Assembly: GCF_024623325.1 (NCBI RefSeq)
Contig: NZ_JANJZD010000019.1
Coordinates: 1-64,000 of the forward strand
From: Acetatifactor muris
Lineage (GTDB): Bacteria > Bacillota > Clostridia > Lachnospirales > Lachnospiraceae
Direction: 5' to 3'
DNA: 64,000 nucleotides
The notes beneath the pieces were generated by a model. The model had not been told where the DNA came from and searched no databases. It saw only the letters and a program-made list of their open reading frames with translations. A program made the position numbers and the translations under genes. Shown here one piece after another: positions 52,027 to 60,798 of the stretch. The stretch's first letter is position 1. The number at the start of each line of letters is the position of its first letter.

Positions 52027-53405
52027 TGTATGTCACATTTGGCAGAATCGCGGAAATCGCCCTGTACTCCGCACTGAATTTTCTGCCCTATCTGGGGTCT
52101 GCCCTCTATCCGTTCCGAAACAGCCTGCGTTATTCCATGCGAAAGACTGTCCTGCTGGCCGCTTTGGTCACCCTTTTACAGGTTGCGCTGGGATTGCTGG
52201 CGGCATTTTCCCTCGTTCATTCAGGAATCCTCAGCGCGCTCAGCACCATTGTCTACTGCGCTTTTTATTTTTGGGCCGTCAGGACCCATCCGGGCAAAGT
52301 CCTATTTATGCTGCTCATGTTTTCCAACATTGCAAACTGCATAGTCGTCTGCTCCAAATGTATCGAAGGGCAGCTCTTTCCCGGGCTGGCAGTGCAGCCC
52401 TACCGTTTATCCTTTTCCGCAGTCATGGCTGTCGTCCAGCTGATCGCATTGATTCCCCTGTTTTTCTACTACCGGAAAACATTCACCGAAATCGTTGAGA
52501 TGGATGCGGAGATTTCCGCATGGAAATATCTCTGGCTGGTTCCCGCTACGTTCTATCTGGTCTGGTTCTATCATTTGTATGCCAATACACAGTCCAGCCT
52601 GGAAATCGCCCTGCAGCCGGCCCATGCGCTGTTTCTGCTTTCCATCAATGCGGGCGCTTTCCTGATTTATCACATGATCGCACTGCTGATCATTGAATAT
52701 GACCGGAACAGCAGACTGGAAAAAATGAACCACGCCCTGACCCTTGAGACGCTGCAATACGAAAATCTGCAGGAAAAAATCAGGGAAACCAGACAGGCGC
52801 GCCATGACCTGAGGCACCACATCACTGTCATGACAGGCCTGCTGAACGAAGGAAATGCCGAAAAGCTGAGAGCTTATCTGGATGGCTACCGGGAATCGCT
52901 TCCCGATGATGCCCCTGTATCTTTCTGCCGCAACGGTACAGTGAATCTCCTGCTGCAGCATTTCTCCCAGCAGGCTAAGCTTGCCGGCATCCGCTTCACC
53001 GCCTATGCGAACATTCCCGAGAATCTTCCCATAGCGGAACATGACCTGGCCGTGATCCTGGGCAATCTGCTGGAAAATGCGGTGGATGCCTGCTCCATGC
53101 AGAAAAGCATGAACCGCAAAATCATTTTCCGCGGGAAATTCACCCCTGGAAAATACGAAAACAGTTCTCTGGTCTTCACCATAGATAACACCTTCGAGGG
53201 AGATCTTGATCCCTCCGGGGACGGCAGCTATCATTCCACGAAACACAGGGAACCTGGTATCGGCCTGTCCTCCGCAAAGCACATCACAGCTCGCTATAAA
53301 GGGGTCCTGCAGACGGAACAAAAGGACGGAATCTTTTGCGCCTCAGTCCTGTTAAATTTATCTTCATCCCAAAAACGCTCTGAAAAAGGAGCTGTCGGGA
53401 AATAG
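52026..53405 (+). CDS. GHKL-type sensor histidine kinase
   Basis: A 459-residue membrane kinase. Six or seven hydrophobic segments fill residues 1-225, followed by a coiled-coil and the phosphoacceptor motif RHDLRHHI. The ATP domain has LGNLLENAVDAC (N box) and REPGIGLSSAKHI (G box). This layout is that of AgrC/VirS-type sensors, many of which detect peptides, but no agrD-like gene is nearby. Its ATG overlaps the regulator's stop (TAATG), so both are made together. Confidence 0.93.
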   Translation: MYVTFGRIAEIALYSALNFLPYLGSALYPFRNSLRYSMRKTVLLAALVTLLQVALGLLAAFSLVHSGILSALSTIVYCAFYFWAVRTHPGKVLFMLLMFSNIANCIVVCSKCIEGQLFPGLAVQPYRLSFSAVMAVVQLIALIPLFFYYRKTFTEIVEMDAEISAWKYLWLVPATFYLVWFYHLYANTQSSLEIALQPAHALFLLSINAGAFLIYHMIALLIIEYDRNSRLEKMNHALTLETLQYENLQEKIRETRQARHDLRHHITVMTGLLNEGNAEKLRAYLDGYRESLPDDAPVSFCRNGTVNLLLQHFSQQAKLAGIRFTAYANIPENLPIAEHDLAVILGNLLENAVDACSMQKSMNRKIIFRGKFTPGKYENSSLVFTIDNTFEGDLDPSGDGSYHSTKHREPGIGLSSAKHITARYKGVLQTEQKDGIFCASVLLNLSSSQKRSEKGAVGK

Positions 53406-53432
53406 CTGTACCCCCTGACATTATGCAGCCGG

Positions 53433-54035
53433 CTACATCGGCAGCTTTTCATAAATCCTGTCCGCCAGAACGGTTCTGGCTTCCTCCCTGCCAGGCAGCA
53501 TCTGCGGGTTTATGGACCACTCTCCGGCAATCTTCAGCACATCCTCCTCGTCTATCAAGTCAAATCCTTCTTCAAAGAGATCTTCCTCTTTTTCCGCATA
53601 ATGCAGAGACAAATTCTTTTCCGCATCGGAACGCTCCCCCATACATCCGAAAAGCTCCCCGTCCGCATAGGAATACAGTCTGACCATTTTGTTCTGCACT
53701 GCCTTCGCAAAGGCATACCCGTCCGACACCCTATGGGATGCGAAGTAACAGACTTCCTGTGCCTGTTCTCCAATCCTGCCCATTACATCCACAAGCGCAT
53801 CCACCTCCGTGAAATCCCACAGAGCATTCCCGATCAGGAAAACCCATCCGTCATACGGGCCTGACAACATGACTCTGCTCTTTTGCATCTCCATCCTCTC
53901 CGCCGATGCCTCTTTCCATCCTGCCTCCCGTACAGGTTTAAGTTCAGGACAACAGGAAAGAATCCTGTCAATGTCTGCCCCCTTTATCGCAAACCACATT
54001 TCCTTATACCCGAAACTTTCTTCAATTATTGCCAT
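53433..54035 (-). CDS. Hypothetical protein, immunity-like
   Basis: A 200-residue soluble protein. It begins MAIIEESFGYKEMWFAIKGA and has PYDGWVFLIGNALWD in the middle and an acidic C-terminus. The W-rich mixed alpha/beta pattern recalls immunity or SUKH-like proteins, but no family is secured. It is convergent with the kinase gene and follows a truncated DUF4317 gene. Confidence 0.6.
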   Translation of the reverse strand: MAIIEESFGYKEMWFAIKGADIDRILSCCPELKPVREAGWKEASAERMEMQKSRVMLSGPYDGWVFLIGNALWDFTEVDALVDVMGRIGEQAQEVCYFASHRVSDGYAFAKAVQNKMVRLYSYADGELFGCMGERSDAEKNLSLHYAEKEEDLFEEGFDLIDEEDVLKIAGEWSINPQMLPGREEARTVLADRIYEKLPM

Positions 54036-54126
54036 TTTCTACACCTTCTCTTCCGGCCGTTTTTAACCACCGCATCCCATTCCGTATTCTTTCATAATCG
54101 CTGTTCCTGTAAAAGAATCTGCCCCC

Positions 54127-54738
54127 TTACAAAAGCATCTTCGCTATACCTTCATGCCCCTCTTCGGAGAACAAATTGATACCTTCCGTGTCCCCGGCCC
54201 TGTCCCGGAATTCCGGAAACAGGAAGCCTGCCTCCGGCTCCCCTGCTTCGTAATCCCCCGTCACAGGACAGATGGCGCAGATCAGGAAACTGTACACCTC
54301 TTCCGACTCCCGTTGCTGCACTTTATCGCTTCCCTTCAGGGGCACGTCGTAATTCCCGTGAAAAATATAAATGCCATAGGCAAAACCGGGCTGATACCGC
54401 TCCCCTATGTATTCGTACAGGGACAGCAGCAGGGCATCGTTCTTCAGTTCGCAGTCCCGCAGCGCCATAAGCAGCTGCCAGACGCTTCCCGGACGCCTGC
54501 TTTCCGGCCCGAAGCGGTAATTCTTCAGCGCCCTGTTTGTATCCGCAAAAAGCACGGCCTTTGCCAGTTTCAGATGCTTTGTCTTGTCCGCACCGGAGAG
54601 CTTTTGAAAATGGGTATTGAAGGTGCCGTCCACAAAGCCTTCCTCATCCATATAGGCCCCTGCTATCCTGCCGAAACAGTTTCTGGCCACGGTCATCCTT
54701 CTGGTAAGCTCCAGCATATCCTCCCGATTAATCTGCAT
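54127..54738 (-). pseudogene. DUF4317 protein, C-terminally truncated
   Basis: The frame starts MQINREDMLELTRRMTVARN behind AGGAG and follows the DUF4317 pattern: CFGRIAGAYMDEEGF, LRDCELKNDALLLSLYEYI, YGIYIFHGNYDVP, EEVYSFLICAICPV and EAGFLFPEFRDR. Family members I know are about twice as long, so the C-terminal half is lost after 54127. It may be non-functional. The function of the family is unknown. Confidence 0.65.
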
Positions 54739-54782
54739 AATTCCTCTCCTTCTGCCATTTTACATAGCCGCTGTTCTTCTCA

Positions 54783-55013
54783 TCATAGTCCGGATACGAA
54801 TACCCCAAAAAGCAGGCTACTGTAGTCCACATCCGTGGGCACCGGGGGCTTCTGTACCCGGCCGTCCTTATCCAACAGCAACTCCACCAGTTTATCCCAG
54901 GTAAAATATTCCTCCAACAGCTCCAGGGGCAGCAAAGTCAGGTCTATCTTCACGCCGTCCGCAAACAGCATCAGGTAAGAATAACCACTCTCCTCTGCAG
55001 GAAACAGTTCCAT
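54783..55013 (-). pseudogene. ANT(6)-like aminoglycoside adenylyltransferase remnant
   Basis: Seventy-six codons match the middle of streptomycin 6-adenylyltransferase-like proteins: MELFPAEESGYSYLMLFADG, VKIDLTLLPLELLEEYF and LVELLLDKDGRV, then PVPTDVDY. The catalytic N-terminal part and the C-terminal half are absent. Another frame downstream (LGYSYPDYDEKNSGYVKWQK) looks like the end of a different protein. It is a gene relic, not a resistance gene. Confidence 0.65.
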
Positions 55014-55049
55014 ATCCCGGCTCGCTTCAACCTGCGTGTCTTCCGTTCC

Positions 55050-56768
55050 TTACTTCTCCGGCGCTTCCCAGCCCTGGTGCTTCCCAAACCGCACCTCACA
55101 GTCCTTCCGGTAAAAGGAAATTCCGTAACAGTCCATCTTCCGGTAGCCCTCCGCCCGCAGTTCATCCATATACTTTTTATCGTAAATCTGCTGCACTGCC
55201 CTGTCCGCGTCCGCCTCCAGATCGTCGATGGTCCTCGAAACCTTTAATTCCAGAACAAAGGCTCTCCCGCGCAGGGACGGGCTTTTCACCATGATGTCGC
55301 TTCGCCCTCTCCCCGACTCCCGGTTGGATGTCACCAGGTAATCCTCGCTCTGACTCAGAATCCCGGCCAGAAATCCGTGATAGAAGTTTTCCGCGCTGTC
55401 GTAAAAACTGATAGTGGAGAACAATTGGCTGTTCAGAATTTCTCCCATTTTTTCAGCGTTTCCGTCTTCCATGGCCCGGTACAGATCTCGGAAGTCCTGT
55501 TTTTCTATCTTTTCCCTCATCCAGTTCATAATCGTATTTTCATATATCGTTATCACTTCCGTATTCGGTATCCTGACCTGCACATAGATAGAGGATTCCC
55601 TGAAATACTCCCCTTTCTTCGTCAGATATCCGGTAAAATAAAGGAAGTTCCACAGGTTCTCTCCCCTGCCGCGCATGTCCTCATATGTGATCTCTTCATG
55701 TACCTGCACATCCAGGCTTCCTCCGCTTAAGAGGGTCTCTATCTGCCCTTTGGTCTCCCTGTCCGCCTGGGCTATCATATCCTTTATAATGTCGTTGGAA
55801 CTGGTGTTTACCCAGTACGAACGGGGAAAGGCATTGCTGTCCGCAGCCAGATCATACATATAGTTAATCACACTCCAGGGATTGTAAACCTCCGTATCGC
55901 CGAAAGTGTATCCGTCATACCATTCTTTCATGGTCGGAAAGCGTTTTTCCACTTCATAATAAGCCATCATTCGCAGAACTTCCGTTTCCGTGAAGCCAAA
56001 ATGTTCGCTGTACTGGCGGTCCATCACAGAGATGATCCGCAGGTGATTTAAGCCTGTAAATATGCTCTCCTTCGATATTCTCAGGCAGCCAGTAATCACT
56101 GCAAACTGCAGATAGTCATTGGTCTTCAGCGCTGATTCGAACAGGGAGCGGATAAAATCCACCATCTCCTCGTAGAACCCCCTGAAATACGCATTTTCCA
56201 GGGGTACATCATATTCATCAATCAAGATAACCGTGTTTTTTCCCGTAACCTGCTGCAGGCATCTGCTCAGAAATTTAAGGGAACCGGAATACTCGTCCTT
56301 TTCCGCTTCCTCTTCTGCGATCTCCCGGAATTTCCGCTTATCAGCCTCCTTAAGTTTATCGCTCTCCAGCACATACCAATGCCGCTTAAACTCCTCCGAA
56401 ATTTCCCTTTTCAGTTTCCTGTGCGCGGATGCAAAGGTGGGCTGCTTTGCCGATTTCAGCGTCAGATTTATCACCGGATACCTTCCCATTTGCTCCGTAT
56501 ACCCGCCGCCGGACTCCATGATTTTCAGTCCCTGAAATAACGCCCGATTCTGCCCATTCCGCTCCTCGTCCCCCGTGTCCTCAAAGAAGTACCTGAGCAT
56601 GCTCAGGTTCAGCGTCTTGCCGAACCGCCGGGGGCGGGTGAAGAGGTTCACCTCCCCCTTTAAATCCATCAATTCTTTGATCAGCATGGTTTTATCGATA
56701 TAGTAATAGCCGTCCCTGATTATTTTTTCAAAATTATCTATGCCTATCGGCAATGCCTTTTTCATCAC
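55050..56768 (-). CDS. AAA-ATPase/PD-(D/E)XK nuclease-superfamily protein, copy 1
   Basis: An intact 572-residue member. The N-terminal AAA-ATPase-like domain has YYYIDKTMLIKELMD, the P-loop-like RPRRFGKTLNLSML and Walker B VILIDEYDVPLE. The C-terminal nuclease-like domain has GRGRSDIMVKSPSLRGRAFVLELKV. The family's role is not established. The gene overlaps the upstream copy by 4 bp (ATGA). Protein identity to that copy is almost complete from residue 195 onward but low between about 115 and 185, a mosaic pattern. Confidence 0.9.
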   Translation of the reverse strand: MMKKALPIGIDNFEKIIRDGYYYIDKTMLIKELMDLKGEVNLFTRPRRFGKTLNLSMLRYFFEDTGDEERNGQNRALFQGLKIMESGGGYTEQMGRYPVINLTLKSAKQPTFASAHRKLKREISEEFKRHWYVLESDKLKEADKRKFREIAEEEAEKDEYSGSLKFLSRCLQQVTGKNTVILIDEYDVPLENAYFRGFYEEMVDFIRSLFESALKTNDYLQFAVITGCLRISKESIFTGLNHLRIISVMDRQYSEHFGFTETEVLRMMAYYEVEKRFPTMKEWYDGYTFGDTEVYNPWSVINYMYDLAADSNAFPRSYWVNTSSNDIIKDMIAQADRETKGQIETLLSGGSLDVQVHEEITYEDMRGRGENLWNFLYFTGYLTKKGEYFRESSIYVQVRIPNTEVITIYENTIMNWMREKIEKQDFRDLYRAMEDGNAEKMGEILNSQLFSTISFYDSAENFYHGFLAGILSQSEDYLVTSNRESGRGRSDIMVKSPSLRGRAFVLELKVSRTIDDLEADADRAVQQIYDKKYMDELRAEGYRKMDCYGISFYRKDCEVRFGKHQGWEAPEK

Positions 56769-58474
56769 CGCACCTCGCCTTTCCCAAACCGCACCTCACA
56801 GTCCTTCCGGTAAAAGGCAATTCCGTAACAGTCAATCTTCCGATAGCCCTCTGTCCGCAGTTCATCCATATACTTTTTATCGTAAATCTGCTGCACTGCC
56901 CTGTCCGCGTCCGCCTCCAGATCGTCGATGGTCCTCGAAACCTTTAATTCCAAAACAAAGGCTCTCCCGCGCAGGGACGGGCTTTTCACCATGATGTCAC
57001 TTCGCCCTCTCCCCGACTCCCGGTTGGATGTCACCAGGTAATCCTCGCTCTGACTCAGAATCCCGGCCAGAAATCCGTGGTAGAAGTTTTCCGCGCTGTC
57101 GTAAAAACTGATAGTGGAGAACAGCTGACTGTTCAGAATCTCTCCTATTTTTTCGGCGTTTCCGTCTTCCATGGCCCGGTACAGATCTCGGAAGTCCTGT
57201 TTTTCTATCTTTTCCCTCATCCAGTTCATAATCGTATTTTCATATATCGTTATCACTTCTGTATTGGGAATGCGTACCCTGGCGAAAACATATTTTCCCA
57301 AAAAATATTCCGACGCTTTTGTCAGATACCCGGTAAAATAAAGGAAATTCCACAGGTTCTCTCCCCTGTCATGCATATCCCCGTACGTAACCTCCTCATG
57401 TACCTGCACATCCAGGGTCTCACCACTCAACAGCCGCTCTATCTCTCCTCTTGTCTCCCTGTCCGCCCCGGCAACCATATCCTTTATGATATCATTGGAA
57501 CTGGTGTTTACCCAGTACGAACGGGGAAAGGCATTGCTGTCCGCAGCCAGATCGTACATATAGTTAATCACACTCCAGGGATTGTAAACCTCCGTATCGC
57601 CGAAAGTGTATCCGTCATACCATTCCTTCATGGTCGGAAAGCGTTTTTCCACTTCATAATAGGCCATCATCCGCAGAACTTCCGTTTCCGTGAAGCCAAA
57701 ATGTTCGCTGTACTGGCGGTCCATCACAGAGATGATCCGCAGGTGATTTAAGCCTGTAAATATGCTCTCCTTTGATATTCTCAGGCAGCCTGTAATCACC
57801 GCAAACTGCAGATAGTCATTGGTCTTCAGCGCTGACTCGAACAGGGAACGGATAAAATCCACCATCTCCTCATAGAAACCGCTGAAATAGGCATTCTCCA
57901 ACGGCACATCATACTCGTCCATCAGAATAACCGTCTTCCTGCCTGTGATCTTATACATGCACCTGGCAAACAGCTTCAGGGAACCACGCACCTGCTTTTC
58001 GTCTGCCTTTTCGTCCGCGATCTCCAGATATTGCTCATATTCCCTTGCGGTAAGCCGTTCCCTTCCCTGTTCTACAACTTCCCGGCGCCTGTCGAATTCA
58101 GCGGCTATTTCTGCGCGTATCATATAGAGGGCATTCTCCAGACTTCTCTGTTTTGCCGATTTCAGCGTCAGATTTATCACCGGATACCTTCCCATTTGCT
58201 CCGTATACCCGCCGCCGGACTCCATGATTTTCAGTCCCTGAAATAACGCCCGATTCTGCCCATTCCGCTCCTCGTCCCCCGTGTCCTCAAAGAAGTACCT
58301 GAGCATGCTCAGGTTCAGCGTCTTGCCGAACCGCCGGGGGCGGGTGAAGAGGTTCACTTTTCCTTTTAAATCCAACAGCTCCTTTATCAGCATGGTTTTA
58401 TCCACGTAGTAATATCCGGTCTTTATGATATCTTCAAAATTATCTACACCTATTGGCAATGCCTTTTTCATCAT
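56765..58474 (-). CDS. AAA-ATPase/PD-(D/E)XK nuclease-superfamily protein, copy 2
   Basis: A 569-residue paralogue of the next gene with the same motifs: YYYVDKTMLIKELLD, RPRRFGKTLNLSML, VILMDEYDVPLE and the C-terminal FVLELKVSRT. Long stretches of DNA are nearly identical to copy 1, whereas the segment between the arginine-rich strand and Walker B differs strongly. The upstream region 58475-58889 holds an 11-bp inverted repeat at 58572-58600. Duplication and gene conversion are the simplest explanation. Confidence 0.9.
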   Translation of the reverse strand: MMKKALPIGVDNFEDIIKTGYYYVDKTMLIKELLDLKGKVNLFTRPRRFGKTLNLSMLRYFFEDTGDEERNGQNRALFQGLKIMESGGGYTEQMGRYPVINLTLKSAKQRSLENALYMIRAEIAAEFDRRREVVEQGRERLTAREYEQYLEIADEKADEKQVRGSLKLFARCMYKITGRKTVILMDEYDVPLENAYFSGFYEEMVDFIRSLFESALKTNDYLQFAVITGCLRISKESIFTGLNHLRIISVMDRQYSEHFGFTETEVLRMMAYYEVEKRFPTMKEWYDGYTFGDTEVYNPWSVINYMYDLAADSNAFPRSYWVNTSSNDIIKDMVAGADRETRGEIERLLSGETLDVQVHEEVTYGDMHDRGENLWNFLYFTGYLTKASEYFLGKYVFARVRIPNTEVITIYENTIMNWMREKIEKQDFRDLYRAMEDGNAEKIGEILNSQLFSTISFYDSAENFYHGFLAGILSQSEDYLVTSNRESGRGRSDIMVKSPSLRGRAFVLELKVSRTIDDLEADADRAVQQIYDKKYMDELRTEGYRKIDCYGIAFYRKDCEVRFGKGEVR

Positions 58475-58571
58475 TCCACCCCCATTCGGTCACACAGCGC
58501 ACACTCTCCAGATTACTTCTGATCTCATCTGCCGAAAACGCAGTCGGCAGCGCCTTTTATCTGTCAATATT

Positions 58572-58600
58572 ATACCATGATTATAGTTCAATCATGGTAT
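58572..58600. promoter_or_regulatory. Inverted repeat upstream of the tandem AAA-ATPase genes
   Basis: Perfect 11-bp arms (ATACCATGATT and AATCATGGTAT) separated by 7 nt, about 100 bp before the ATG. It could be an operator. The rest of 58475-58889 shows only the terminator described next. Confidence 0.4.
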
Positions 58601-58826
58601 GGATGGCCATTCGGCCGTTTTCTGCCACGAGTATGTGCATATTATACCCTAATCCAACTCATTTCACAATCAATACTTTGCGGCAGTCTGCGCAGGCACT
58701 GCCCCCGAAGCGCACCTCCAGCCCTGGCATCCCTTTCGATTTTACCGGCCAATGCAAATGCCACTCCCAAATGCAATTTCCTGTTATAGTCTTTCTAATA
58801 AAGGGTGCTGGATAGAAAACATTATA

Positions 58827-58870
58827 AAAGGACATGACGACAGCTATCTTAGCTTTTCTCCATGTCCTTT
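58827..58870 (-). terminator. Terminator of the dehydratase gene
   Basis: Perfect 10-bp arms (58827-58836 with 58861-58870); on the minus strand TATAATGTTTTC follows. Confidence 0.6.
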
Positions 58871-58889
58871 CATATGCAGTAACTCTTCC

Positions 58890-60635
58890 TTAATACTCCA
58901 GATACGCTCCCTTCATGGGGCTTGCCGCATGCTGGCTGAAAAGTCGCAGCGCACCGCTTTTGTACTTCGGCTCCCGGGGCTTCCAGTTCCTGCGGCGCTC
59001 TTCCAGTACCGCCGCCACCTCTTCCATGGTTCTGCGCTCTCCATCGATACCGATGATATTCAGCTTCCGCGCTTCCACATCGATCTCAATCAGGTCACCT
59101 TCCTCCACAAGGGCTATGGGACCGCAGTCTACTGCCTCCGGACTGCAGTGCCCGATCACCGGTCCTGTGGATGCACCGGAAAATCGTCCGTCCGTAATCA
59201 GCGCAATGCTCTTCCCCAGCTCCTTATCGCTGCTGATTGCCTCAGAAGTATAGAACATCTCCGGCATTCCGCTGCCCTTCGGGCCCTCATAGCGGATGAA
59301 CACCGCGTCGCCCTTCTGCACCTTATGTTTCAGCACCGCATCCAGACATTCCTCTTCACTGTCAAAAGGTCTCGCTCTCAGAACCGCCCGGAACATTTCC
59401 TTCGGGCAGGCCGTATGCTTGATGACCGCCCCTTCCGGAGCCAGGTTTCCTCTCAGTATGGCAATGCTGCCGTCCGTGCCGATTGCCTCGTCATAAGGGC
59501 GAATGATGTCTTCCCGGGTCAGGGAAACCTGATACCGTTTATTGAATTCTTCCAGCCATTTTTCACATCTTTCATAGAAGCCATTCCGCTTCAGCTCATC
59601 CAGATTCTCTCCCAGTGTCTTCCCGGTCACAGTCATTACATCCAGGTGCAGATGCCCGCGAATTTCTTCCATGATGGCCGGTACACCTCCCGCATAGTAG
59701 AAGCATTCTGCCGGCCAGCGTCCCGCAGGGCGGATGTCCAAAAGGTATCTGGCATTTCTATGCAGTCTGTCAAAGGTGTCTCCCGTGATTTCAATGCCAA
59801 ATTCATGAGCAATGGCCGGAATGTGCAGCAGACAGTTGGTACTTCCCGAGATCGCCGCATGTACCAGAATCGCATTCTCAAAGCTCTCCATGATGACTAT
59901 ATCCCCCGGCCGCATATCCGGCATGGAGGCAAGTTTCACCGCCAGTGCACCTGCCTCCCTGGCAAATGTAAGCAGGTCCGGACTGGTAGCCGGCATCAGC
60001 GCACTTCCCGGCAGAGCAAGTCCCAGCGCCTCCGCCATAATCTGCATAGTGGAAGCCGTGCCGATGAAAGAGCAGGCACCGCAGCTGGGACAGGCATTGC
60101 ATTTTGCCCAGTTCAGCTTCTCCTCGTCAATTTCTCCCCGCTGGTACTGAGCGCTGTACTTGCCCAGCTGCTCCAGCGTCAGCATTTCCGGTCCGGCATT
60201 CATGGTCCCTCCCGGCACCACAACGGCAGGAATATTCACCCGCGCAAGTCCCATCAGGTTTCCCGGCAGTCCCTTGTCACAGCTTGCCAGATACACTCCT
60301 GCGTCAAAAGGGGTGGCATTGGCATGAATCTCAATCATATTGGCAATCATCTCCCGGCTGACCAGACTGTAGTTAATCCCATCTGTCCCCTGGCTCTCCC
60401 CATCGCAGATATCCGTGCAGTAATAACGCGCGCCGTGGCCTCCTGCCTCTTCGATTCCTTTTCTCACCTCTTCCACCAGAATGTTCAGGTGTCCGCTTCC
60501 CGGATGGCTGTCTCCGTAGGTGCTTTCAATCATCACCTGGGTTTTCGACAGATCTTCCGGCTTCCATCCGGTTCCTATCCGAAGCGGATCCAGCTCCGGT
60601 GCATTTTTACGCATCTCCTGACTTCTCAGTTCCAT
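58890..60635 (-). CDS. IlvD/Edd-family dehydratase, likely sugar-acid dehydratase
   Basis: A 581-residue Fe-S dehydratase. Cluster ligands are visible in SCDKGLPGN and CNACPSCGACSFIGTA, and SGASTGPVIGHCSPEA is the active-site loop near the end. The family includes dihydroxy-acid dehydratase (isoleucine-valine pathway) and sugar-acid dehydratases. Because a GntP gluconate-type permease gene lies directly upstream and no other ilv gene is present, I favour dehydration of an aldonic acid such as gluconate or xylonate. The ATG at 60635 follows GGAAGAGGAG; an extra 27 codons upstream are not supported. Confidence 0.85.
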   Translation of the reverse strand: MELRSQEMRKNAPELDPLRIGTGWKPEDLSKTQVMIESTYGDSHPGSGHLNILVEEVRKGIEEAGGHGARYYCTDICDGESQGTDGINYSLVSREMIANMIEIHANATPFDAGVYLASCDKGLPGNLMGLARVNIPAVVVPGGTMNAGPEMLTLEQLGKYSAQYQRGEIDEEKLNWAKCNACPSCGACSFIGTASTMQIMAEALGLALPGSALMPATSPDLLTFAREAGALAVKLASMPDMRPGDIVIMESFENAILVHAAISGSTNCLLHIPAIAHEFGIEITGDTFDRLHRNARYLLDIRPAGRWPAECFYYAGGVPAIMEEIRGHLHLDVMTVTGKTLGENLDELKRNGFYERCEKWLEEFNKRYQVSLTREDIIRPYDEAIGTDGSIAILRGNLAPEGAVIKHTACPKEMFRAVLRARPFDSEEECLDAVLKHKVQKGDAVFIRYEGPKGSGMPEMFYTSEAISSDKELGKSIALITDGRFSGASTGPVIGHCSPEAVDCGPIALVEEGDLIEIDVEARKLNIIGIDGERRTMEEVAAVLEERRRNWKPREPKYKSGALRLFSQHAASPMKGAYLEY

Positions 60636-60751
60636 CTCTCCTCTTCCTTTCCTTCCCTGTTGTGTCGGTTTCTTCCAGATGCACCGCCCTTCCCCCCCGG
60701 AGAAAAAACGGCACACTCCTGGAATCCCCCATTCTGCAGGAAACCATATTT

Positions 60752-60783
60752 GTAACAGTTCCGGCAGCTTGCGGAACTGTTAC
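60752..60783. promoter_or_regulatory. Perfect 12-bp inverted repeat between gntP and the dehydratase
   Basis: Arms 60752-60763 and 60772-60783 with an 8-nt loop and no T-tract. It may be an mRNA-stabilising hairpin that adjusts expression within the operon, or an operator. Confidence 0.5.
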
Positions 60784-60798
60784 CTGATCCTGCGATTC

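Noticed and set aside
58752..60755. A 667-codon open frame on the plus strand
   Set aside because: It mirrors the IlvD/Edd gene on the other strand, and its translation has no recognisable domain.
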